This document shows, one piece after another, positions 22,542 to 32,868 of a DNA stretch of 64,000 bases. How positions within the stretch are numbered: position 1 is the first letter of the stretch; each line of letters begins with the position of its first letter. Below the pieces are notes generated by a model. It made no database searches. It was given only the letters and a program-made list of their open reading frames with translations, and was not told where the DNA came from. A program made the translations under genes and the position numbers. Source of the stretch: an uncultured Opitutia bacterium (GTDB taxonomy: Bacteria; Verrucomicrobiota; Verrucomicrobiia; Opitutales; UBA953); NCBI GenBank assembly GCA_945957395.1, contig CAMFKE010000009.1, positions 62,001-126,000 on the forward strand, written 5' to 3'.

Positions 22542-24851
22542 ATGTCCAACGAAACACCCCCAGAATCGGCGCATCCCCAGCCTGCGCTGCCGCCGCGAGC
22601 CGCGGCCCCCGCTCCTGAACCGCAACCGGGGCAGCCCGGGCCGGGCTACGGCCCGCAGGGTTATCACGCATACTACGGGCTGCACCCCAACCCGTATTAT
22701 CAATACGGATACGATGGCGAGCAGCCCTCCATCGGCCAGCGAACACTGCGCGACTACATCATGATTGTTCGCGAGCGCGTCTGGTATTTGGTGCTCGCCA
22801 TATTCATCTTCACCACGGGCGCGCTCCTCTACACGAGCAGCATCGAGCCGGAATACAAGGCCACGGCACGCTTCCAAGTCTACCGCAGCCGCGCCAACGT
22901 GACCGGCAACATCGGCGGAACCAACACCGATGAAAAGGACCGGCTGCTAGACGATCGCGACTTCAACACGAAGCTCGCCTCAATGCGAAGCACCGCGATC
23001 ATTCAGCGCGTCGCCAAGCGACTCACCCAGGAGCAACGCAACGAGGCGCTCGCCCCATATCAGAAGGGCAACATCTTCTCGGGACCTCTCAGCCCCGAGG
23101 AGGTCATCGGCAAGTGCCGCAACATCCAGCCCGAACGACAGTCCTTCATGGCCGTCGTCGAATACACCCACCCCAACAAGGATTTGGCCAAGAAAATGGC
23201 TGAATACTTCGTGGAGGAGATTCAGCGCGCAACGGACGAGGAAACCTCGCAGATCGTCGACCCGCTGGTCGAACGACTTAAGATTCAAAACGATCAGATT
23301 CAGAACGAGATTCAGGACCTTAAAAAACGCCGCACCAACTTCATCGAACGCGAGAAGCTCCTCACGCTCACCCGAGACATGTCCACGGGACAGAGCGAGC
23401 TGAGCCAGCTTTCGGCTGCCCGTGAGTCGGACAAGCGTGCCTTCGAGGAGATTCGCGCGAATCGCGACCAGTTGCTGGCGGCGAAAGCCGCGGGCCAGTC
23501 CACGGCATCCATCCCCTTCATCGCCAAAGACGAGCGCGTGCTGGGAATGAGCCAGGAAATCGCCAGACTCGAAATTTCCCTGAGCGCAGCCCTCAAGGTT
23601 TACACCGACGAGCACCCGAAAGTCATACAGATTCGCAGCCAGATCGCCCAGGCGCGCATCGAGCTGGCTAAGGCGGCGACCGAGGCCGAGGCAAAGCTTG
23701 AATCGACCTTCAAGACCGCTGCGGTGAATTTCGAGAACAGCGTGAAACGCTTCGAAGCCAAGGAGTCTGAAATCACCTCCCAGGGCAAGGCTCGCAGCGA
23801 GCTGGACTCTCTCGACAAGGAGATCTCCGGCAAGGAGGCCATGTTCGACAGGATGAACACCAACTACGAGTTCGAGAAAGCCAAGCAGTCCGGCCTCGCC
23901 AGCAATCCGATCCGTCTTGTCGACCCTGCGTCCGTCGCCGACCGACCAGTCAATAAAAACGCCTATCTGGCGCTGGCCCTCGGAGTCTTCAGCGGTTCCG
24001 CCATCGGCCTCGCCATCGTGTTCCTCCTTGCCTCGCTTGACGACCGCGTCAAATCGGCAGCCGATATCGAACAATTCGTGGGAATCCCCCTCATGGGCGT
24101 GATTCCCAAAATCACCAAGCTGGACAACTTCAAGCGCGCCCGAACCGTCGCCACAAACGCCGACCGGGCCACCACCGAGGCCTTCCACGCCATCTACTCG
24201 GCGCTGAAGATTCATGACCAGGCGCGCAAGGCTCGCGCCATGCTCGTCACCTCCACCACCCCCTCCGAAGGCAAGTCGTTCTTCACGACAAACCTCGCCA
24301 TGACCTACGCCATGCACGGCGAGAAGGTCATCGTGGTGGACGCCGACCTTCGCCTGCCCAATGTCGGCAAGTCGCTTCAGCTTCAGGGCGATGCGGGCAT
24401 CACCCAATACCAGGCGGGCATGATCGACCTCGACGAGGCCATTCGCCGTGACATCGTCCCCAACATGGACGTGCTCCCGGTCGGCACCTCCTGCAAGAAC
24501 CCCACCCAGGTGCTCAACAGCAAGAAATTCGCCGCAATGATCGAGGAGCTCAAGGGACGCTACGACCGCGTCTTCATCGACTCCCCTCCCGTTGGCGCCG
24601 TTTCCGACGCGCTTAACCTCATGCCGCAGGTGGACGGAGCCCTCTATGTGGTGAAGTTCAACACAGTGAAGCGCAAGAGCATCAAAGGCAACCTGCGCCG
24701 TCTCAAGGAATCCAAGGTGCCCGTGTTCGGAGCCGTGCTAAACCAAATCGGCCTGCACGTGGCGAACTACTACACCTCCACCTACGACAAGGCGTACAAC
24801 AAGTACTACCACGACACCGACCCCAACGCCGTCGAGGTCAAGGTCTCCTAG
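22542..24851 (+). CDS. Wzc-like polysaccharide co-polymerase / tyrosine autokinase
   Basis: A 769-residue inner-membrane protein. Residues 1-70 are Pro/Tyr-rich cytoplasmic sequence. Transmembrane helix 1 is near 81-98, a Wzz periplasmic domain with a long coiled coil spans about 100-470, and helix 2 is near 474-499. A BY-kinase domain follows: Walker A TPSEGKS with Lys578, Walker A' VIVVDADLR with Asp600 and Asp602, Walker B VFIDSPPVG. The C-terminus carries a cluster of six tyrosines (YYTSTYDKAYNKYY), the usual autophosphorylation site. Such proteins control polymer length and export by cyclic phosphorylation. The Tyr-rich N-terminal tail is an uncommon extra. It forms an operon with the Wza-like gene. 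Confidence 0.95.
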   Translation: MSNETPPESAHPQPALPPRAAAPAPEPQPGQPGPGYGPQGYHAYYGLHPNPYYQYGYDGEQPSIGQRTLRDYIMIVRERVWYLVLAIFIFTTGALLYTSSIEPEYKATARFQVYRSRANVTGNIGGTNTDEKDRLLDDRDFNTKLASMRSTAIIQRVAKRLTQEQRNEALAPYQKGNIFSGPLSPEEVIGKCRNIQPERQSFMAVVEYTHPNKDLAKKMAEYFVEEIQRATDEETSQIVDPLVERLKIQNDQIQNEIQDLKKRRTNFIEREKLLTLTRDMSTGQSELSQLSAARESDKRAFEEIRANRDQLLAAKAAGQSTASIPFIAKDERVLGMSQEIARLEISLSAALKVYTDEHPKVIQIRSQIAQARIELAKAATEAEAKLESTFKTAAVNFENSVKRFEAKESEITSQGKARSELDSLDKEISGKEAMFDRMNTNYEFEKAKQSGLASNPIRLVDPASVADRPVNKNAYLALALGVFSGSAIGLAIVFLLASLDDRVKSAADIEQFVGIPLMGVIPKITKLDNFKRARTVATNADRATTEAFHAIYSALKIHDQARKARAMLVTSTTPSEGKSFFTTNLAMTYAMHGEKVIVVDADLRLPNVGKSLQLQGDAGITQYQAGMIDLDEAIRRDIVPNMDVLPVGTSCKNPTQVLNSKKFAAMIEELKGRYDRVFIDSPPVGAVSDALNLMPQVDGALYVVKFNTVKRKSIKGNLRRLKESKVPVFGAVLNQIGLHVANYYTSTYDKAYNKYYHDTDPNAVEVKVS

Positions 24852-24858
24852 CACCCCC

Positions 24859-24893
24859 AAGCCTTCGCCTCACGGCGAAGGCTTGTTGCTTCT
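24859..24893 (+). terminator. Terminator after the Wzc-like gene, abutting tilS
   Basis: A perfect 11-bp stem AAGCCTTCGCC / GGCGAAGGCTT (24859-24869 with 24874-24884) is followed by a weak T tract (GTTGCTTCT). The next start codon, GTG, is at 24897. Confidence 0.65.
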
Positions 24894-24896
24894 ATC

Positions 24897-26324
24897 GTGT
24901 ACGAAGCGCTTCTATCAAAGCTGCGAAAGCTGCCGCCGCCGGACAGCGAATCTCGACGACTCAGCGTGTCGCTGCGTGAATCGGAAAACCCCGTGGCCGT
25001 CGCGCTATCGGCGGGCGCCGACTCCACCGCAGCGCTACTCTGGGCACTGGGCAATTTCGCGACGGAAAGAATCATCGCCCTGCACTACCACCACAACCTG
25101 CGCGGGCCGGACGCCGACGCAGACTGCGAACACGCCCGCAGACTGGCCGAGTCACTCGGCGTCGGATTCCTGACGGAAAAGCGACCCGCAGGTCGCCCTG
25201 CCAACGAGTCCTCGCTTCGCGACGACCGCATCCGATTCCTAATGGCAGCGGCAAGGGCCGCCGGGGCGGCGGCCGTCATTCAAGGGCATCATGCGGACGA
25301 TGTGGCGGAATCACTCCTCATGCGATTGGGACGCGGCTCGGGCACAGCCGGGCTCTCTGCACCTCGTCCCGTATCGGCGCTTCCCGACGGGACTCCGATC
25401 CTACGCCCGCTTCTCGCGCTGAAAAAAGCCGAACTGGAGAACCTCGTGCGCTCTGCGCGCATCGCATGGCGGCACGACGCCTCGAACGACGACCCGTCGG
25501 CCGCCACGCGAAACCGAATCCGTCACGGCGTCACCAAGCCATGGGCGGAAGCCATCCCCGGCGACGCCATCGCCGGCGCTGCGCGCACACGCATGCTGCT
25601 TCAAGAGGATGACGATGCGCTGAACGCATGGGCGGAAACCCTCCTGACAAACACTCCGGGCGCGGGCACCAACGCCGAGGGCACCATCCGACTACCCCGC
25701 CCCACCCCGCCCCGGGCGGTAATGCGCAGGGTGATACACATGATCTCCATTCGCCCTGCCACCGGAACGCGCATAGCCGCACCTGCAATGGATGCCATGC
25801 TTGATGCGATTGAAGAGGATCGCCCGCACAGAACAACGCTCTCACCCGAATTCGCGCTGCGATACCGGCACGGCATCCTGACCCTCTCCCGAAACCGGAC
25901 GGAAAGCCTGCCGCGAGCCGAGGCGTCCTTACCTGTTCCCGGCGCTGCATTCTGGCCCGACGGCGCGTCGCTCACAGCGGACTACCCCATAGGCGCCGAA
26001 CACACGGTCGCCGACAATTCGCTGTGCGTGCTGATTCGCCCATCGGAACAAGCCACGCTCCGCTGCACGCCCAGGCTGAGCGGCGACAGGTACCGCCCGC
26101 TCGGCGCTCCGGGCACGCAAAAATTGCATGACGCCATGATCAACCGAAAGATCCCCTCAGCCGCGCGAAACTCGCTTCCCGTCGTTCGCGACGACCATGG
26201 CATACTCTGGTGTCCGGGCCTGCTCCCTTCCGAACTCGCGCGCCTTTCGGAATCCGATTTGCGGCCTCTTCGGTTGACTTGGAATCCCCCCGCCGCAGCT
26301 TATGCGGCTTTGCCCGTCACATGA
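24897..26324 (+). CDS. tilS: tRNA(Ile)-lysidine synthase TilS with an altered PP-loop
   Basis: A 475-residue ATP-dependent ligase that adds lysine to C34 of tRNA-Ile(CAU), so that it reads AUA. The N-type ATP pyrophosphatase domain has the PP-loop at residues 38-43 as SAGADS instead of the usual SGGxDS. HHNLRGPDADAD and GHHADDVAES are the next conserved motifs. A substrate domain and a C-terminal TilS domain (LSGDRYRPLGAPGTQKL) follow. The GTG at 24897 is the only start that keeps the N-terminal helix. It overlaps ftsH by 4 bases (ATGA), which suggests translational coupling. Confidence 0.9.
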   Translation: MYEALLSKLRKLPPPDSESRRLSVSLRESENPVAVALSAGADSTAALLWALGNFATERIIALHYHHNLRGPDADADCEHARRLAESLGVGFLTEKRPAGRPANESSLRDDRIRFLMAAARAAGAAAVIQGHHADDVAESLLMRLGRGSGTAGLSAPRPVSALPDGTPILRPLLALKKAELENLVRSARIAWRHDASNDDPSAATRNRIRHGVTKPWAEAIPGDAIAGAARTRMLLQEDDDALNAWAETLLTNTPGAGTNAEGTIRLPRPTPPRAVMRRVIHMISIRPATGTRIAAPAMDAMLDAIEEDRPHRTTLSPEFALRYRHGILTLSRNRTESLPRAEASLPVPGAAFWPDGASLTADYPIGAEHTVADNSLCVLIRPSEQATLRCTPRLSGDRYRPLGAPGTQKLHDAMINRKIPSAARNSLPVVRDDHGILWCPGLLPSELARLSESDLRPLRLTWNPPAAAYAALPVT

Positions 26325-28345
26325 GCCGCGCTCCCGACAAAAAGCCTTCCAAGCCTGACCGCCCGAACACCCCGGAACGATTCAATGTCAAATTGCTCCT
26401 GATATGGTTGGCGATTGTGGCCGTCATCGGCGCGCTGCTCACCTTCTCGCCTCCGCCCAAGAGCCACATCCAATCCAAGGAGATTGGACAGGTCATGCGC
26501 GACATCGATGCCGGAAAAGTCAGCCGCATCACCATCATCCCCGATACGGCGTCCGGAAGCGACCGCATGTACATCGTCAGGGGCGAACTCCTGGACGACC
26601 CAAAATCCGCAGCCGCAGACGGCAAAAAGCCCGAACCCATCAGGTTTGAATCCTCGGGCGTGCTTAGCGACGCCGCCATCGACAAGATTCAGCAGAAACT
26701 GCCCGATACGGCATTCCGCAGGGCGAACACGAATTTCGAGCTCATCCTCCTTCAACTCCTCCCGACCATCATCATCGGAGGACTCGTCATCTTCTTCATC
26801 TACCGGCTGATGAAGTCGGCGAATAAGAACGCCCTGTCTTTCGCCAAAAGCCGCGCCAAGCTCCTGGGCAAAGACAAGGAGCGCGCCACCTTCAACGACG
26901 TCGCGGGCTGCGATGAGGCGAAAGAGGATGTTCGGGAAATCATCGAATACCTCCGCGACCCGAAAAAATTCCAGGAAATCGGCGGGCGCATCCCCAAGGG
27001 AGTGCTGCTGGTCGGACCTCCGGGCACCGGCAAGACCCTCCTCGCTCGCGCTGTCGCAGGCGAGGCCGAAGTCCCCTTCTTCTCCATCTCGGGCTCCGAC
27101 TTCGTCGAAATGTTCGTAGGCGTGGGCGCCGCCCGCGTGCGCGACATGTTCGAACAGGCCCGCAAAAGCGCTCCCGCCATCCTCTTCATCGACGAAATCG
27201 ACGCCGTCGGCCGCCAACGCGGCGCGGGCCTCGGCGGTGGCCACGATGAGCGCGAGCAGACCCTGAACTCACTCCTCGTCGAGATGGACGGCATCGAGGG
27301 CCACGAGGGCATCATCGTGGTGGCCGCAACCAACAGAGCCGATGTCCTCGACGCCGCCCTGCTGCGCCCGGGTCGCTTCGACCGCCATGTCTATGTCGAC
27401 TTGCCCGACATCCACGGCCGCGAAGAGATTCTCCAGGTTCACGCCAAGAAGGTGAAGCTCGCCCCCTCCGTCGACCTCAAGCACATCGCGCGTGTCACCT
27501 CGGGCTGCTCCGGCGCCCAGCTGGCCAATCTCCTCAACGAAGCCGCGCTTCTCGCCGCCCGGCAGAACAAGAAGGCCATCGACACCGTCGACATCGAGCA
27601 GGCCAACGACAAGATTTCCTTCGGTGCCGAACGCAGGCGCCTCATGGACGATGAAGACCGCCGGACCACCGCCTTCCACGAGGCCGGCCACGCCATCGTG
27701 CAGGCGCTTCTCGACGACGCGCAACTCAAGCTGCACAAGGTGACCATCATCCCCCGCGGACGAGCCCTGGGCATGGCCATGTTCAAGCCCGGCAAGGACA
27801 TTCTCGGTCAAACCCGCAAGCAGCTGATCAACCGCATTTGCACGGCGATGGCCGGACGCATCGGCGAGGAGGTCATCACCGGCGACTTCTCCAACGGCGC
27901 CGCCTCGGACATCAAGCAGGCGACGGCCATCGCCCGTCACATGGTTTGCGATTGGGGCATGAGCTCCCTTGGCCCGGTCGCCCTGGGCGAAAGCCAGGAA
28001 CACATCTTCCTCGCCCGCGAAATCAGCCGGTCACAAGGCTACAGCGAGGAAACCGCGCGCCGGGTGGACTCCGAAATCCACAGGATCATAGACGAGCAAT
28101 ACAAGCGCGCCGCTGAGATCCTTTCGGCCAACGCCTCGGCCCATCGCAAGGTGGCCGAAGCCCTCCTGGAATACGAGACGCTCGACGCCGTGCATGTGCA
28201 TGAGCTGCTGCAGTTCGGCGAAATCAGAACGCCCGTGGAGTACCGGCCGCTGACCAAGCGCGAACGGGACGAGGATAAACTCGCCGCAACCGCCACGGAA
28301 GTCACAGCCGAATCTGCATCGATCGCCCCCGCCTCGGCCTCCTGA
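26321..28345 (+). CDS. ftsH: ATP-dependent zinc metalloprotease FtsH
   Basis: A 674-residue membrane AAA+ protease that degrades misassembled membrane proteins and short-lived regulators. Two transmembrane helices flank a periplasmic domain (about residues 27-145). Walker A is GPPGTGKT (Lys238), Walker [15 protein letters not shown], and the second region of homology [18 protein letters not shown]. The zinc motif HEAGH is at 453-457 with a distant acidic ligand ([11 protein letters not shown] region). The tail is acidic and Ala-rich. The start at 26321 overlaps the tilS stop; upstream in-frame codons lie inside tilS. Confidence 0.97.
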   Translation: MSRAPDKKPSKPDRPNTPERFNVKLLLIWLAIVAVIGALLTFSPPPKSHIQSKEIGQVMRDIDAGKVSRITIIPDTASGSDRMYIVRGELLDDPKSAAADGKKPEPIRFESSGVLSDAAIDKIQQKLPDTAFRRANTNFELILLQLLPTIIIGGLVIFFIYRLMKSANKNALSFAKSRAKLLGKDKERATFNDVAGCDEAKEDVREIIEYLRDPKKFQEIGGRIPKGVLLVGPPGTGKTLLARAVAGEAEVPFFSISGSDFVEMFVGVGAARVRDMFEQARKSAPAILFIDEIDAVGRQRGAGLGGGHDEREQTLNSLLVEMDGIEGHEGIIVVAATNRADVLDAALLRPGRFDRHVYVDLPDIHGREEILQVHAKKVKLAPSVDLKHIARVTSGCSGAQLANLLNEAALLAARQNKKAIDTVDIEQANDKISFGAERRRLMDDEDRRTTAFHEAGHAIVQALLDDAQLKLHKVTIIPRGRALGMAMFKPGKDILGQTRKQLINRICTAMAGRIGEEVITGDFSNGAASDIKQATAIARHMVCDWGMSSLGPVALGESQEHIFLAREISRSQGYSEETARRVDSEIHRIIDEQYKRAAEILSANASAHRKVAEALLEYETLDAVHVHELLQFGEIRTPVEYRPLTKRERDEDKLAATATEVTAESASIAPASAS

Positions 28346-28351
28346 GACGTA

Positions 28352-28400
28352 CTGAAAACCAAGAAAGCCGCCCGTTCAGGGCGGCTTTCTTGGTTTTCAG
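28352..28400. terminator. Bidirectional terminator between ftsH and the YciH gene
   Basis: A perfect 22-bp inverted repeat (28352-28373 with 28379-28400) around a 5-base loop, with T-rich arms on both strands (TTTCTTGGTTTT). It serves two convergent genes. Confidence 0.9.
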
Positions 28401-28422
28401 CGCAGCGCGAGATCCGGCCCCA

Positions 28423-28791
28423 TCAGCCGACAGGCCAGCCGAGTTCCTTCATCCGCGCCGACACGCGAGCGCGGACATCGCCCTGCAGCTCGAGCGTAGC
28501 CCCCTCGGCTGCCCCGCCGCAACCGAGCGAGCCCTTGAGCGCCTTGAGCAACTCCTCGCGCGCGGGCTCGTTGATACGCTCGACTCCCGGACCGAACAGG
28601 ACCGTGACCGTCTTGCCCGAACGGCCCGACTTCTCGATGCGCAGATGCACCTTGCCGTGCTTTGCAGGCCTCGCCGGCGCTCCGCCGCCGGCATCAGGCC
28701 TAGGAGGCGCATCGGGCAAGCCCGACATGTTCAGCGCACCGAAGGCGCTCTGTGAAAGGTTTTGTCCCCCGGAAGTGTCCCGTTTCGTCAT
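28423..28791 (-). CDS. YciH/SUI1-family translation initiation factor
   Basis: A 122-residue protein with a C-terminal SUI1 (eIF1-like) fold: KVHLRIEKSGRSGKTVTVLF, then a helix REELLKALKGSLGCGG, then ATLELQGD and a terminal KELGWPV. The N-terminal 45 residues are Ser/Pro/Gly-rich and probably disordered. Bacterial YciH can affect start-codon fidelity in vitro and represses translation under stress in E. coli; the role here is inferred. Start ATG at 28791 is chosen because the upstream extension is low-complexity and unlike the family. Confidence 0.85.
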   Translation of the reverse strand: MTKRDTSGGQNLSQSAFGALNMSGLPDAPPRPDAGGGAPARPAKHGKVHLRIEKSGRSGKTVTVLFGPGVERINEPAREELLKALKGSLGCGGAAEGATLELQGDVRARVSARMKELGWPVG

Positions 28792-28942
28792 GGAATGAAA
28801 GGTCGCTGCGTATCCGAAAAGCCATTGCACCATGCGAAGGGCGCCCGGTGGGGCGCCCGATGGCGGACGGACGGCGGGCATGCACCATGAGCTCCATGGA
28901 CGGGGGGGGCAAGCGCAGCGTGCGATGCACCGATAAATGCGC

Positions 28943-28971
28943 TTGCTCAGGAGAAATGGCGCGGCACAAAT
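28943..28971 (+). promoter_or_regulatory. Predicted promoter of tRNA-Val
   Basis: TTGCTC (28943-28948), a 17-base spacer and ACAAAT (28966-28971), followed by the GC-rich CCCGGGCC. The predicted start lies about 5 bases before the mature tRNA. Spacing and discriminator agree with the tuf promoter. A run of eight G lies just upstream (28912-28919). Confidence 0.45.
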
Positions 28972-28982
28972 CCCGGGCCGCT

Positions 28983-29059
28983 GGACGGATAGCTCAGTTG
29001 GTCAGAGCATCTCGCTTACACCGAGAGGGTCGTGGGTTCGAGCCCCTCTCCGTCCACCA
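28983..29059 (+). tRNA. tRNA-Val (anticodon TAC)
   Basis: Acceptor GGACGGA pairs with TCCGTCC, and the D-arm is GCTC/GAGC. The anticodon arm TCTCG-CTTACAC-CGAGA gives TAC. The T-arm contains GGTTCGAGCC, the discriminator is A29056, and CCA is encoded (29057-29059). Confidence 0.97.
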
Positions 29060-29093
29060 GTGACTTTCACTCCACCCTCAACCGCGCACAGCC

Positions 29094-29588
29094 ATGAAAC
29101 GACACACCCTCTCCGCCCTCGTCGAAAACAAGTTCGGCGTACTGGCTCGCGTGGCCGGCATGCTCAGCGGACGCGGATTCAACATCGAGACGCTCAATGT
29201 CGGCCCCACGCACGACCCCAAGTTCTCCCGCATCACCGCCACCGTCGTGGCCGATGGCGAGGCGCTGGAACGCTGTGTGCGGCAGCTCGACAAGCTCATC
29301 AATGTCATCTCCGTCGAGGACTTCTCCAAGGCCGACCAGTTCGTCGCGCGCGAGCTCCTTGTCCTGAAGGTGAAGGCCGACAAGAACACCCGCTCCGAGA
29401 TCATCGAAATAGCGGACATCTTCCGCGCCAAGATCATCGATGTGGCGCACGACTCGCTCATCATCGAGTTCACCGGCAACGAAACCAAGGCCACCGCGTT
29501 CCTCGACCTGCTGGCCCCCTTCGGCATCCTCGAGTCCGCCCGAACCGGCCAGGTCGCGCTGCGACGCGGAGCCCGCGTTGCCAAGTAA
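29094..29588 (+). CDS. ilvN: Acetolactate synthase regulatory (small) subunit
   Basis: A 164-residue IlvN/IlvH. The N-terminal ACT domain (LSALVENKFGVLARVAGMLS, RGFNIETLNVGPT) binds valine for feedback inhibition. The C-terminal domain (RELLVLKVKADKNTRSEI) completes the ALS-small fold. It activates the catalytic IlvB subunit, which is not in the window, in branched-chain amino acid synthesis. ilvC follows at 45 bases, consistent with an operon. Confidence 0.96.
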   Translation: MKRHTLSALVENKFGVLARVAGMLSGRGFNIETLNVGPTHDPKFSRITATVVADGEALERCVRQLDKLINVISVEDFSKADQFVARELLVLKVKADKNTRSEIIEIADIFRAKIIDVAHDSLIIEFTGNETKATAFLDLLAPFGILESARTGQVALRRGARVAK

Positions 29589-29633
29589 GAGCGCGCGCCC
29601 ACCCATTTCTTAACCACACAAGAAACCACACCC

Positions 29634-30674
<1,041 letters not shown>

Positions 30675-30701
30675 ACGGAGAACGGATACTCATCCGTGTC
30701 C

Positions 30702-30733
30702 AAAGGCGCGCCCCGGCAAAGGGCGCGCCTTTT
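30702..30733 (+). terminator. Intrinsic terminator after ilvC
   Basis: A 12-bp stem AAAGGCGCGCCC / GGGCGCGCCTTT with a 7-base loop and a final T tract. Confidence 0.85.
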
Positions 30734-30823
30734 ACTTCCACGCCCCTCCCGATTCGCAAAAAAATCCGCGCCACGCGCGAGCTCCCGTGTTCCACTCGGA
30801 GCACGCCCAACTAGAACCGCCCC

Positions 30824-31678
30824 ATGCCCTCCCGCATCACCGTCGTCACCCGAGGAAGCCCCCTGGCCCGCCGCCAGACCGAACTGACGATCGAACGGCT
30901 CGCCGCGCTCATGCCCGGCACCGAGTTCGTCACCGAGATCATCGTGACGACCGGAGATCGGCGCTCGGAGTGGTCGCTGGAAAAACAGGGGGGCAAGGGG
31001 CTCTTCACCTCGGAACTCGAGGCCGCGCTGCGCGAGGGGCGCGGCGACATCGCCGTGCACAGCGCGAAGGACCTCCCGACGGACATGCCCGAGGGGCTGG
31101 CCATCGCCGGCTACCTCGCGCGCGAAGACGCCGCCGACATGCTCGTCCGCCGGGCGGACGCGCCGACGCCACGCGTCATCGCCACTGGAAGCCCGCGCCG
31201 CAGGGCGCAGGCTCGCATCCACTTTCCGGATGCAGAGTTCACCGAACTTCGCGGCAATGTGGACACCCGGTTGAAAAAAATCGCCGCCGGCGACGCCGAC
31301 GCGTCATTCCTCGCGGCCGCCGGACTCAACCGTCTCGGCATCCGCGGCTGGCCGGGCCTCGTCTTCGAAAGGTTCGGGCTCGACCGCATGGTGCCGGCCG
31401 CCGGCCAGGCGGCCGTCGCGATCCAGACGCGCGCCGCCGACGCCGCGATGTTCGCGCCGATGCTCGACGCCGAATGCGCCCGGGCGGCGACCATCGAGCG
31501 CCGATTCCTCGCCCGACTGGGCGAAGGCTGCCATACCGCATTCGCCGCCCACTGGGAGAACGGGCGCATCCACCTCTTCCGCGACGACTTCGGCCGGCAC
31601 ACCCTGAGCTTCCCCCCATGCCTCAGCGAAGCCGAGCTCGACGGCGCCGTGGACGCGGCGCTGCGCCGGATTCTTTAA
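30824..31678 (+). CDS. hemC: Porphobilinogen deaminase (hydroxymethylbilane synthase)
   Basis: A 284-residue HemC that polymerises four porphobilinogens in haem and sirohaem synthesis. Motifs: TRGSPLARRQTEL at the N-terminus, HSAKDLPTDMP around the catalytic Asp, GSPRRRAQ and ELRGNVDTRL for substrate binding, and LGEGCHTAFAAHW, whose Cys carries the dipyrromethane cofactor. It is about 25 residues shorter than E. coli HemC, the loss being in the C-terminal domain. The next pathway genes are not adjacent. Confidence 0.94.
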   Translation: MPSRITVVTRGSPLARRQTELTIERLAALMPGTEFVTEIIVTTGDRRSEWSLEKQGGKGLFTSELEAALREGRGDIAVHSAKDLPTDMPEGLAIAGYLAREDAADMLVRRADAPTPRVIATGSPRRRAQARIHFPDAEFTELRGNVDTRLKKIAAGDADASFLAAAGLNRLGIRGWPGLVFERFGLDRMVPAAGQAAVAIQTRAADAAMFAPMLDAECARAATIERRFLARLGEGCHTAFAAHWENGRIHLFRDDFGRHTLSFPPCLSEAELDGAVDAALRRIL

Positions 31679-31852
31679 ACCGAAAAAGGCGTGCATTAAG
31701 CGGCCTTACGGTCGCCCTGCCCCGGCGAGTGCAGGCGCTCGGAGACCGGGGCGTGAAGCAAACGAAAGCCTGTGGCGGCTGCGTCGATTTCTTATGACCT
31801 CGCGCAAATGCCGCCTTGCATTCGCATAAGGCAGGTTAATCGTCGCCGTCGC

Positions 31853-32779
31853 ATGCACATCGAGAACTTCAAAATCTTCTCGGACCTGGTGGACAGCCAG
31901 AGCTTCTCCAAAGCGGCGAAGATGAACGGCATCACGCAGTCCGCCGTGAGCCAGCAACTTCGAGCCATGGAGCGTCATTTCAACACGCTTATCCTGGATC
32001 GCAGCCAGAAGCAGTTCCGGCTGACGCGCGAAGGCGAGAAGCTGCATGAATCGGCCAAGGAAATCCTGCATCTGTATCAGAAGATGCAAAGCGAGCTGCA
32101 GGAGCTGAAGAAGGTCATTAGCGGAACGATTCACATCTCGACCATCTACTCCATCGGCCTTCACGAGCTCCCCCCGTTCGTGAAGCGATTCCTTAAGGAG
32201 TACCCCACGGTGAATGTCCGCGTCGAGTACCGCCGTTCCAATCTCGTCGTGGAGGATGTGCTGCACAACGCCGTCGACCTGGGAATCGTCGCCTACCCCA
32301 CGAAGACGCGCCAGCTGGAGGTCATTCCCTTTGGCGAGGACCAGCTCGTCATCATCGTGAGCCCGCGCCACCCGCTGGCGACGAAGTCCGAGCTCGAGAC
32401 CTCGGACCTGTTCGGGCATCGCTTCATCGCCTTCGATCAGGACATCCCCACGCGCCGGGCGACCGACCAAGTCTTCCGCGACCTGAAGCTGGACATGGAG
32501 CCGGCCATGGAATTCGACAATGTCGAGACCGTGAAGCGCGCGGTGGAAGTCGACGCGGGATTCGCCCTCGTTCCGGAAGCCACGGTTCAGCAGGAAATCA
32601 AGCTTGGCTCGCTCATCGCGCTCCGCCTGAAGGGACGCAGGATAAGCCGCCCGCTGGCCATCGTGCACCGCAAGGGGCGCGTCTCCACGCCTGCCATGAA
32701 AAAGTTCATCCAAATGCTCACGGACGGAGCTCCCGGTTCGGGCAAGGCGGCCCAGGCGGTCGACTCCCCCGAAATCTGA
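31853..32779 (+). CDS. LysR-family transcriptional regulator
   Basis: A 308-residue regulator. The N-terminal winged helix-turn-helix spans residues 1-60, with SFSKAAKMNGITQSAVSQQL as the HTH; a linker helix and a LysR substrate-binding domain follow (VISGTIHISTIYSIGLHELP onward). The general layout resembles CysB/CbbR-type activators. The ATG at 31853 places the HTH at the usual position. No divergently transcribed partner is adjacent (hemC lies upstream on the same strand), so the regulon and effector are unknown. Confidence 0.92.
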   Translation: MHIENFKIFSDLVDSQSFSKAAKMNGITQSAVSQQLRAMERHFNTLILDRSQKQFRLTREGEKLHESAKEILHLYQKMQSELQELKKVISGTIHISTIYSIGLHELPPFVKRFLKEYPTVNVRVEYRRSNLVVEDVLHNAVDLGIVAYPTKTRQLEVIPFGEDQLVIIVSPRHPLATKSELETSDLFGHRFIAFDQDIPTRRATDQVFRDLKLDMEPAMEFDNVETVKRAVEVDAGFALVPEATVQQEIKLGSLIALRLKGRRISRPLAIVHRKGRVSTPAMKKFIQMLTDGAPGSGKAAQAVDSPEI

Positions 32780-32808
32780 AATCAATCCGCCCGGACACGG
32801 GAGGAAAA

Positions 32809-32850
32809 CAAAGAGCGAAGAAGCGGCACAGCCCTTCTTCGCTCTTTGCT
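32809..32850. terminator. Bidirectional terminator between the LysR gene and the next convergent gene
   Basis: A perfect 15-bp stem CAAAGAGCGAAGAAG / CTTCTTCGCTCTTTG (32809-32823 with 32834-32848). Confidence 0.8.
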
Positions 32851-32868
32851 ATTAATTAAAGCCTTCGA

